NCBI GenBank assembly: GCA_045125095.1 | Contig: JBGVMW010000154.1 | Span: forward strand, 1 to 23,830 | DNA length: 23,830 nucleotides | Direction: 5' to 3' | From: JBGVMW01 sp045125095 | Lineage (GTDB): Bacteria; Bacillota; Clostridia; Lachnospirales; Lachnospiraceae | Part shown: positions 8,918-14,631 of the stretch, one piece after another | How the letters are laid out: each line of letters begins with the position of its first letter | Numbering within the stretch: the stretch's first letter is position 1 | The notes under the pieces: generated by a model | Databases searched by the model: none | Told to the model about the DNA's origin: nothing | The model's input: only the letters and a program-made list of their open reading frames with translations | Position numbers and translations under genes: made by a program

Positions 8918-9865
8918 CTAGTTAAAGTACACCAAATCATCCTCCGGTTTTTCAGCCGGTTCAATCGCTTTGGCATATAATACAGGTCCTTCCCCTTCAT
9001 ATTCCTTGCGATATTCACTTTTGACTTCCGCGGTTATCATAATCCAGTCTCTTGTCTCATACTTATCTAACTCCGGTAATGTGCAGGTACAATCAAATCC
9101 AATAAAACCAATGTCATCTGCACAACAGGTCATAGCAAATCTTCCTGGAACAAATTGATTCTTTGCCATCTTTGGTGTTTTGTACACTACGGCTTTGTAT
9201 TTTACCGTTTTCCCAGCATAACGACTTGGATTATCCATAGCATCCACATAGAATAAGCCAAAATCATCATCTTCAATCTCAATAATCGGCGCATTGATAT
9301 CAAATGGCATTTCATCATTTTCAAATCCATCTGTTTCGCCCTCTGCTGCTTCAAAATAAATCTGTGCACGTTTGTTCACAGCTTTTACATTTCTTCGTAA
9401 AACTGTTTTCTCTGTCTTAGAAGTACAACGATTGAAAATAATCATGTCTGTATTTGCAAGCTGTGAAGAAATCAAAGAGCGCATATTGTTCAGATACATG
9501 GTAAAAGTTGGCTCTGCCACTGTAGTAATCGTCTGCACAAGCTGCCATCTTCTCGGAAATACAAGGTCATCAAAATCCACCTGCCACATGCCATTGTACT
9601 CAATCACAACTTTTTTCGGTCTATGCTTACCATGGAGTCCCTTGAAAAATTCATAAGTTAGTGTTTCTTTGTCTTCTACCACTTCTAACGCTATGTTATT
9701 TTTTTCTAACACCGCCTTGTCATATTCAATTTCTCCTTCCTCGCAGGCGATAAGAAGAATTTTATCGCCATTTGCAAAGCCTGGATCTTCTAAATTGTCC
9801 ATAATAAAGGTTGTCTTACCACTGGATAAGAAACCGGTAAATAAATAAACTGGTATTTCTAACAT
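8918..9865 (-). CDS. G3E GTPase fused to a DUF1980-like C-terminal domain
   Basis: A 315-aa protein. Residues 6-150 are a COG0523/G3E-type GTPase with Walker A GFLSSGKT (11-18), an EEGEIEYD segment where CobW-family members have E(N)EFGEIGID, and a degenerate NRCT guanine-recognition motif. The CxCC metal motif is replaced by VVEDKET. Residues about 200-307 (VDAMDNPSRYAGKTVKYKA, then RFAMTCCADDIGFIGFDC) match the pattern of the C-terminal domain of the YcgQ/DUF1980 (TIGR03943) membrane-associated family, including the paired Cys. The start at 9865 follows an AGGTGG site; a GTG at 9877 overlaps that site. It lies 14 nt after the CxCC-containing paralogue, so both are one operon, presumably in metal (probably zinc) handling. 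Confidence 0.82.
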   Translation of the reverse strand: MLEIPVYLFTGFLSSGKTTFIMDNLEDPGFANGDKILLIACEEGEIEYDKAVLEKNNIALEVVEDKETLTYEFFKGLHGKHRPKKVVIEYNGMWQVDFDDLVFPRRWQLVQTITTVAEPTFTMYLNNMRSLISSQLANTDMIIFNRCTSKTEKTVLRRNVKAVNKRAQIYFEAAEGETDGFENDEMPFDINAPIIEIEDDDFGLFYVDAMDNPSRYAGKTVKYKAVVYKTPKMAKNQFVPGRFAMTCCADDIGFIGFDCTCTLPELDKYETRDWIMITAEVKSEYRKEYEGEGPVLYAKAIEPAEKPEDDLVYFN

Positions 9866-9879
9866 AATTTCTTCCACCT

Positions 9880-11148
9880 TTAGACTTCAAATAATTTTAC
9901 TAATTCATCTTTCTTTAAATCCGTACCAATCACACATAATCTTCCTGTATAATCAGCCTGTCCTGTACGAATCTCATACTCTCCCGGAACCAAATCGAAG
10001 TACATCCATTCTCCATCTTCACTTGGAATCATACCTTTTGCACGAAGAATCTTTCCATACTCCTCTGTGGAAGATAATGTTTTTAATGCAGCTTCTAATT
10101 TATCCTTAGCAAAGATATGAGGTGTCTCTACGCCCCAACTGGTAAATACATCATCTGCATGGTGATGGTCATGATGATGGCCACAACTGCATTCTTCTCC
10201 ATGCTCATGGTGATGATGTTCTTCCTCATGGTGGTGTCCACAGCCACATTCCTCGCCATGTTCATGGTGATGATGTTCTTCCTCATGATGGTGTCCACAG
10301 CCACATTCCTCGCCATGTTCATGGTGATGATGTTCTTCCTCATGGTGGTGTCCACAGCCACATTCCTCGCCATGCTCATGGTGGTGATGTTCCTCGTCAT
10401 GATGATGGCCACAACTGCATTCCTCGCCATGTTCATGATGATGGTGTTCTTCCTCATGGTGATGTCCACAACCACATTCCTCGCCATGCTCATGGTGGTG
10501 ATGATGTTCATGCGTATGTGCAATTGCATCCTTCATTAAATCCTCTAACAGGGAATTACCTTTTTCCATCGCTTCTAAAATCTGCGCGCCCTGAATCTCT
10601 GTCCATGGTGTAGTAATGACTGCAGCGTCATGATTATGCTCACGAATTGCCACCATTAACTTGTCTAATTTCTCTGCACTCATCTGGTCAGTACGGCTTA
10701 ACACGATAGTTCCTGCATGCTCAATCTGGTTGTTGAAAAACTCACCGAAATTCTTCATATACATTAATGCATTTTTCGCATCTACAACAGCCGTTGCACT
10801 GTTTAATACTACCTCTGCATCCGTTACATTTTCCACTGCTGTCATAACATCAGACAATTTACCAACGCCGGATGGCTCAATTAAAATTCTATCAGGATGA
10901 AAACGCTCAATTACTTCCTGTAAAGCAGTTCCAAAATCACCTACTAACGAACAACAGATACAACCGGAATTCATCTCTGTAATTTCAATGCCTGCATCCT
11001 TTAAAAATCCACCGTCAATACCGATTTCACCAAACTCATTCTCTATTAAGACCAGCTTCTCGCCCTTATATGCTTCTGCAATTAATTTCTTGATTAATGT
11101 TGTCTTACCAGCACCTAAAAATCCTGAAAACACATCTATCTTTGTCAT
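9880..11148 (-). CDS. COG0523 (CobW/ZigA-type) metal-chaperone GTPase with His/Cys repeats
   Basis: A 422-aa G3E GTPase. Walker A GFLGAGKT is at 9-16, the switch segment is ENEFGEIGID, the family CxCC motif is GCICC (Cys63, Cys65, Cys66), EPSGVGK follows, and SRTD is the guanine-recognition motif. Between the GTPase core and the CobW C-terminal domain lies a low-complexity stretch of six 19-residue units rich in His and Cys, which should bind many metal ions. Family members deliver zinc, cobalt or iron; His-rich ones are usually linked to zinc or nickel, but the metal cannot be decided here. The start at 11148 follows GGAGGT; an upstream frame to 11241 overlaps the promoter. It is the first gene of a two-gene operon. 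Confidence 0.9.
   Translation of the reverse strand: MTKIDVFSGFLGAGKTTLIKKLIAEAYKGEKLVLIENEFGEIGIDGGFLKDAGIEITEMNSGCICCSLVGDFGTALQEVIERFHPDRILIEPSGVGKLSDVMTAVENVTDAEVVLNSATAVVDAKNALMYMKNFGEFFNNQIEHAGTIVLSRTDQMSAEKLDKLMVAIREHNHDAAVITTPWTEIQGAQILEAMEKGNSLLEDLMKDAIAHTHEHHHHHEHGEECGCGHHHEEEHHHHEHGEECSCGHHHDEEHHHHEHGEECGCGHHHEEEHHHHEHGEECGCGHHHEEEHHHHEHGEECGCGHHHEEEHHHHEHGEECSCGHHHDHHHADDVFTSWGVETPHIFAKDKLEAALKTLSSTEEYGKILRAKGMIPSEDGEWMYFDLVPGEYEIRTGQADYTGRLCVIGTDLKKDELVKLFEV
10160..10512 (-). repeat. Six tandem 57-bp in-frame repeats (metal-binding region)
   Basis: The unit encodes HHHHEHGEECxCGHHHxEE, where the first x is Gly or Ser. Six units are present; units 2 and 6 have the CSCG form and the others CGCG. 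The units are almost identical at DNA level, which suggests recent expansion and a copy number that can change by slippage or recombination. The repeat also creates long spurious ORFs in two other frames. Confidence 0.92.
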
Positions 11149-11212
11149 ATTAACCTCCATCTTGCCGCTTGCACGGTACATTATCAATCTGATTCCTTTT
11201 AATCCAGTGTAC

Positions 11213-11241
11213 AGTATAGACTTTTTTCCCTTTTTTAGCAA
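11213..11241 (-). promoter_or_regulatory. Promoter of the G3E GTPase operon
   Basis: TTGCTA (11241-11236), a 17-bp spacer, and TATACT (11218-11213) on the minus strand, giving a leader of about 58 nt before the ATG at 11148. No convincing Zur-type palindrome was found around it. The remaining bases from 11242 to 11369 show nothing else I can identify. Confidence 0.7.
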
Positions 11242-11369
11242 GGCATTTTTGTTATTTGAAACGATAATATTTCTCTAAAAAATGTCTATACTATGTATAA
11301 ATAAGTGATTTTTATATTCTTTTGCCATATACTTTGTCATCCTATTTGATAATTCCGGGAACTTGACAA

Positions 11370-11398
11370 TTGAACATTTGTTCTATCCATGCTATAAT
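11370..11398 (+). promoter_or_regulatory. Promoter of the toxin mRNA (RNAI-like)
   Basis: TTGAAC (11370-11375), a 17-bp spacer and TATAAT (11393-11398). A start near 11405 gives a leader of about 78 nt before the small ORF. In that leader, CCCTCT (11450-11455) can pair with AGAGGG (11468-11473), which would hide the ribosome binding site. Confidence 0.72.
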
Positions 11399-11482
11399 GG
11401 GATTGTATAATTGAACAGAAAGTTGGATGCGATTTTCCGATGTTTGATGCCCTCTAGTGTACGAAAGAGAGGGTGATGCCCT

Positions 11483-11572
11483 ATGATAAGTTTAGGTGAT
11501 TTACTTACACTTTTACTTGTGATTTTTGCGGCTCTGTCTTACATAGACAATCATAATAACAAAAAGAACTAG
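11483..11572 (+). CDS. Small hydrophobic toxin-like peptide (holin-like/Fst-type)
   Basis: A 29-aa ORF: a short polar start (MISLGD), a hydrophobic membrane segment (LLTLLLVIFAALSYI) and a charged tail (DNHNNKKN). This is the typical plan of Fst/TxpA-type and putative holin-like type I toxins in Firmicutes, where the peptide inserts in the membrane. A GAGAGGG ribosome binding site precedes it but is predicted to be masked by a 6-bp hairpin. The stop codon lies inside the left arm of a strong terminator, as in compact type I toxin mRNAs. A convergent antisense RNA starts on the other side. Expression and toxicity are inferred, not seen. Confidence 0.75.
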   Translation: MISLGDLLTLLLVIFAALSYIDNHNNKKN

Positions 11573-11610
11573 CATCCCAACCCTGAGAAAGTGAAGATGC
11601 TAGTTCTTTT
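11562..11610. terminator. Shared bidirectional terminator of toxin mRNA and antisense RNA
   Basis: Positions 11562-11576 pair perfectly with 11596-11610 (15 bp) around a 19-nt loop, with A-run on the left and T-run on the right. It ends the plus-strand toxin mRNA and the minus-strand antisense RNA. Confidence 0.9.
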
Positions 11611-11667
11611 GTAACTAATTAATTACTTTACTGAGGGCAATCGGAACTCATGTCCGATGACCTTTCT
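11562..11667 (-). ncRNA. Antisense antitoxin RNA (RNAII/RatA-like)
   Basis: A transcript of about 105 nt is predicted from the consensus promoter at 11674-11702 to the shared terminator. Near its 5' end a hairpin forms with stem ATCGGA/TCCGAT. Two segments are complementary to the toxin mRNA outside the terminator: CATCGGA (antisense of 11653-11659) to UCCGAUG at 11436-11442, and AUUGCCCUC (antisense of 11633-11641) to GAGGGUGAU at 11469-11477, which covers the toxin ribosome binding site. This mirrors the DRa/DRb arrangement of the pAD1 par locus. No ORF of note lies in it. Confidence 0.72.
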
Positions 11668-11673
11668 AAGTAA

Positions 11674-11702
11674 ATTATACACTAGGGTGCTTGTGTTTGC
11701 AA
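11674..11702 (-). promoter_or_regulatory. Strong promoter of the antisense RNA
   Basis: TTGCAA (11702-11697), exactly 17 bp, then TATAAT (11679-11674) on the minus strand, directly after the stop codon of the MutS2-like gene. It is closer to consensus than the toxin promoter, as expected if the antitoxin RNA must be in excess. Confidence 0.8.
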
Positions 11703-11711
11703 GCACTCTTT

Positions 11712-13619
11712 TCAATTTTCCTCATAATATAGCGTTTCCTCCACATACTTCCTGCCCATATTATGTTTCAGTTTTCTCTGCTCCACCGTTTCAAAAATTA
11801 TCGAAAAATCATAGTCCTCCGGGTAAAGTTCATTGGCTGCTACATGTAACTGTATTCTCTTATGATTAATCCATATTTTTTTATTAGGAAGCTGTACCCT
11901 GAGTACACCTTTTTCGTTGGCAGTCTGGCATACAATTCCGATTTTTTTGTCCGGATAAATCATAACACTATCGCCAAGCCGAAATTGCAATGCCCTTTCC
12001 TGTTTACCGGCAATTTTCTTTTTCTTTTTAATATGTGGTGCAGATTCCTTCCTTATCTCTGACACCTCATCTGACAAATCCAAGTCTGCCGGAATTTCCT
12101 CTCCATACGCCTCCTGCACAGCATATCGCAACATGGACGTGGGCATTCCCAATCTCTGGGCAATGTAAAATGCACAGCTTTCCCCTGCTTCACCAATCAC
12201 TAATTGGTACAATGGTTTCAAATTATCTTTATCAAAGGTCATTCGTGCATTTACAATACCCGGCTCCTTTTCTGCATACTGTTTCACCTCCGGATAATGA
12301 GTAGTCACTAAAAATAAAGCACCTCTTTTCTTTAATTCATTTAAAATTGATATGGCAATTCCCATTCCTTCCGTTGGATCCGTTCCCGAACCAAGTTCAT
12401 CCATAATCACCAGACTATTTTGATTTACCTTTTTCAAAATATCCAATACATTTATGATATGTGCAGAAAAGGTAGAAAGATTTTCAGAAATATTCTGTCC
12501 ATCTCCAATATCACACAAGTAATTGCTGTTCATGCAAATGTCTGCTTCTTCACAAGCTACATGAAGACCACATTGTGCCATCATGCAATTCAACGCCACT
12601 GTTTTTATGGCCACTGTCTTTCCTCCTGTATTCGGTCCGGTAATCACAATGCCTGATATTTCATTTCCGATTTCAAATTGTAAAGGAACACAAGTATTTT
12701 TTTCCATAAGGGGATGTCTGCCATTTTTAATAAAAATTCGCCTATCTGTGTTTATCTTTGGTTCTGCTCCGTCATAAGACAAACTTAATTTTCCTTTTGA
12801 AAAAATAAAATCTAATTTTTCAATTGTTTTAATATTTTGTTCAATTACCTCCGAAGCATCTGCTAACATAGCAGTAAGAATATACAAAATTCTTCTTACT
12901 TCATTTTCTTCCTCTAATCGCAAATACTGCAATTCCTCATAATATTTCGTCACTTCTGTCGGTTCTATAAACAAGGTATTTCCAGTTGCTGATTTATCAA
13001 TGACAGTCCCTCCCACTTTTAACTTGCATTCCTTCTTTACCGGAATACAAATATGCCCATTTCGTGTGGTGCTAAAGCTGTCTGACATACATTCTTTCTG
13101 TTTTCTCATCACCCCATTTGCTTTTTCCGCCATCTTGTTTTCGGCTTTTTCTATATCGCTTCGCAGATTTTTCAATAATTTAGAAGCAAAATCATCCACC
13201 TTTCCACTTCTTATCTGCAAATGGATGGCATCTCTTATCGCATCCAAGGGCTCTAAATTTTCTTCATAATAGGCTAGTGAAATCTCAAATTGTTTGCATC
13301 TGCTTAAATAATCCTTAAATCGCTTTGTTGCCGTCAAAGAAGTTTCCACCAACTCTAACTGCTCTGCAGTAAGACAGCCACCCTTCACTGCAATAGTAAG
13401 AAATTCTCGGATTCCGTTTAAGGAACTAAGCGGCGGATTCCCTGCCTTTTCTATTACTGTTTTTGCTTCTGAAGTCTCTCTTTGCTTTACTAACAATTCA
13501 CTTTCTGACATACATATGGTAGTCTCTGAAATTGCCTGCTTGGCAAATTCTGTCAATGCAAATTCCATCCATTTTTCTTTTATTTTATGAAATTCTAAAA
13601 TCTGTTCTGTATGACTCAT
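11712..13619 (-). CDS. MutS2-like ATPase lacking the Smr domain
   Basis: A 635-aa MutS-family protein. The lever/clamp-like helical region spans about 1-290. The ABC-type ATPase follows: Walker A GPNTGGKT near residue 327, Walker B and signature region LVIMDELGSGTDPTEG near 402, and the His-switch TTHYPE. The order and motifs match MutS2 (RqcU), which acts on collided ribosomes and recombination intermediates, rather than the mismatch-repair MutS1, whose N-terminal mismatch-binding domain is absent. MutS2 is normally about 780-790 aa with a KOW-like linker and a C-terminal Smr nuclease; here the protein stops after the KOW-like region, so it has no Smr. It follows the GNAT gene by 25 nt and is probably cotranscribed with it. 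It may be a specialised paralogue. Confidence 0.85.
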   Translation of the reverse strand: MSHTEQILEFHKIKEKWMEFALTEFAKQAISETTICMSESELLVKQRETSEAKTVIEKAGNPPLSSLNGIREFLTIAVKGGCLTAEQLELVETSLTATKRFKDYLSRCKQFEISLAYYEENLEPLDAIRDAIHLQIRSGKVDDFASKLLKNLRSDIEKAENKMAEKANGVMRKQKECMSDSFSTTRNGHICIPVKKECKLKVGGTVIDKSATGNTLFIEPTEVTKYYEELQYLRLEEENEVRRILYILTAMLADASEVIEQNIKTIEKLDFIFSKGKLSLSYDGAEPKINTDRRIFIKNGRHPLMEKNTCVPLQFEIGNEISGIVITGPNTGGKTVAIKTVALNCMMAQCGLHVACEEADICMNSNYLCDIGDGQNISENLSTFSAHIINVLDILKKVNQNSLVIMDELGSGTDPTEGMGIAISILNELKKRGALFLVTTHYPEVKQYAEKEPGIVNARMTFDKDNLKPLYQLVIGEAGESCAFYIAQRLGMPTSMLRYAVQEAYGEEIPADLDLSDEVSEIRKESAPHIKKKKKIAGKQERALQFRLGDSVMIYPDKKIGIVCQTANEKGVLRVQLPNKKIWINHKRIQLHVAANELYPEDYDFSIIFETVEQRKLKHNMGRKYVEETLYYEEN

Positions 13620-13644
13620 GATTCATCACCATTCCTTCCCACTT

Positions 13645-14193
13645 CTAAACCAGTGACTTATAAAAATCATATTCTACTTTACCGTGGATATTTGCCAGTG
13701 CACCCTCCTCTAATTCGGTTGCCATCAGACAATCAATATGTGGCAAATGCACACTTTCTCCCGGCACAATTCCGTACTTACTGGATGTCTGAAATCCTCT
13801 TGCTCGATAATTATCCGGATTTCCCTCTACCAGAACGGCTTTAAATCCCATACTTCTTGCCTTATCAAAACCATATTCGATTAATTCCTTAGAAATATGC
13901 TGTCTCTGCAAATCCGTTCTGACAGCAGCCGGCGTTAAGATTAATAACTCATTTTCATAGTTTCCTTCTAAATGAAATCTCGAAAACATTACATATCCTA
14001 TCATTTCTTCTTTTTCATTTACCATTACCAAATCCAACTCCGGAATATAATATTTTTTGCTTCGGATTTCCTCCACAAGACTGCGCACTAAGCGTCCTTC
14101 TTCTTCATCCGCATATTCACGGAATACGGTTTCCACAAATTCTAACGATTCCTTTTCTAATTCTTTTGTCATTGCTTTGATAATTCTATTCAT
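13645..14193 (-). CDS. GNAT-family N-acetyltransferase
   Basis: A 182-aa acetyl-CoA-dependent acetyltransferase of the YhbS type. The core strand EMIGYVMFSRF is followed by LTPAAVRTDLQRQHISKELI, which holds the pyrophosphate-binding loop in the form RTDLQRQHI in place of the usual R/QxxGxG/A pattern. The later VEGNPDNYRARGF segment is typical of the subfamily. The substrate is not known. The start at 14193 has GGAGG 8 nt upstream; a TTG at 14208 overlaps that site. A terminator-like hairpin sits only a few bases before the ribosome binding site and an independent promoter lies 400 nt upstream, so attenuation control is likely. The MutS2-like gene follows. Confidence 0.85.
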   Translation of the reverse strand: MNRIIKAMTKELEKESLEFVETVFREYADEEEGRLVRSLVEEIRSKKYYIPELDLVMVNEKEEMIGYVMFSRFHLEGNYENELLILTPAAVRTDLQRQHISKELIEYGFDKARSMGFKAVLVEGNPDNYRARGFQTSSKYGIVPGESVHLPHIDCLMATELEEGALANIHGKVEYDFYKSLV

Positions 14194-14209
14194 TGTATAA
14201 TCCTCCAAT

Positions 14210-14258
14210 TAAAAATGACCATAGGTATCTGCCTTACATGGCATAATACTCTATGGTC
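14210..14258 (-). terminator. Terminator-like hairpin directly before the GNAT ribosome binding site
   Basis: On the minus strand GACCATAG pairs with CTATGGTC (14217-14224 with 14251-14258). Inner pairs are GTAT/ATAC (14225-14228 with 14246-14249) and GCC/GGC (14231-14233 with 14240-14242). AUUUUU follows, then GGAGG. The position suggests an attenuator rather than the end of an upstream gene. Confidence 0.65.
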
Positions 14259-14282
14259 AAACTATAGATAGACTTTCCCCGG

Positions 14283-14331
14283 TATATACTAGTATATTTC
14301 ATAACAAATCATTGTAATTCCTTAGTATATA
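14283..14331. repeat. Dispersed inverted repeat, copy A
   Basis: TATATACTA at the left end and TAGTATATA at the right end are inverted repeats of 9 bp. The right half (ATTGTAATTnCnTAGTATATA) is shared with copy B at 21823-21885. Both copies abut a hairpin whose arm contains ATAG. No protein is encoded. It lies within the leader of the GNAT operon. Confidence 0.6.
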
Positions 14332-14360
14332 AAAATAGCATGACATTACAGCCATGCTAT
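14331..14360 (-). terminator. Rho-independent terminator in the GNAT leader
   Basis: On the minus strand ATAGCATG (14360-14353) pairs with CATGCTAT (14342-14335), followed by UUUUAUAU. It stops transcripts from the promoter at 14593-14621 before they reach the GNAT gene, or ends the BlaI/M56 transcript. Confidence 0.7.
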
Positions 14361-14468
14361 CATAGTTCCGGTTAAATCAAACATATATAGAAAGCATATT
14401 GTAAGACAGATACAAACGGACAGACTTCTAGTGTAAAACACTGGGTATTCTAAATCATTCCCTGACAT
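14346..14468 (-). CDS. Possible 40-aa small ORF in the GNAT leader
   Basis: An ATG-initiated ORF of 40 codons with a hydrophobic second half (LSVCICLTICFLYMF) and a stop codon inside the terminator hairpin. A GGGAGG site lies 15 nt upstream, which is too far for efficient initiation. Part of that site (ACTGGG, 14492-14487) can pair with CCCAGT (14445-14440) within the ORF. It could be a leader peptide, a small membrane peptide, or chance. I do not recognise it. Confidence 0.3.
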   Translation of the reverse strand: MSGNDLEYPVFYTRSLSVCICLTICFLYMFDLTGTMIAWL

Positions 14469-14520
14469 AATAAATTATAGTAACCTCCCAGTATCGTAAA
14501 AGTTATCCCTTCACAACTAT

Positions 14521-14559
14521 TTAGTTAGCTGTTTTCTCCATTCTTACAATGCTTAACAT
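14521..14559 (-). CDS. 12-aa leader peptide
   Basis: MLSIVRMEKTAN, preceded by GAGAGG at 8 nt spacing and lying about 27 nt after the predicted transcription start. A well-spaced ribosome binding site, tiny size, and terminator-like hairpins further down are the hallmarks of translation-dependent attenuation as seen upstream of many ribosome-targeting resistance genes in Firmicutes. The inducer is unknown. Confidence 0.5.
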   Translation of the reverse strand: MLSIVRMEKTAN

Positions 14560-14592
14560 ACAATTTACCTCTCTTTTTAAAATTCTGCCCTT

Positions 14593-14621
14593 AGTATAAA
14601 CATATTTATACAGAAAGTCAA
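14593..14621 (-). promoter_or_regulatory. Promoter of the GNAT leader transcript
   Basis: TTGACT (14621-14616), a 17-bp spacer and TATACT (14598-14593) on the minus strand, beginning 10 bp after the M56 sensor stop codon. Predicted start near 14586. Confidence 0.72.
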
Positions 14622-14631
14622 GAGAATCTTT

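Noticed and set aside
10160..10512. Possible CRISPR array
   Set aside because: Repeats are directly adjacent, have no spacers, and are in frame inside a gene.
10117..10539. Long ORFs on both strands across the His-rich repeat
   Set aside because: They are frame shadows of the 57-bp tandem repeat; the in-frame GTPase reading explains the region.
11249..11270. Zur-like site upstream of the GTPase operon
   Set aside because: Only a weak dyad (ATTATCGTTT half); not enough to call a regulator site.
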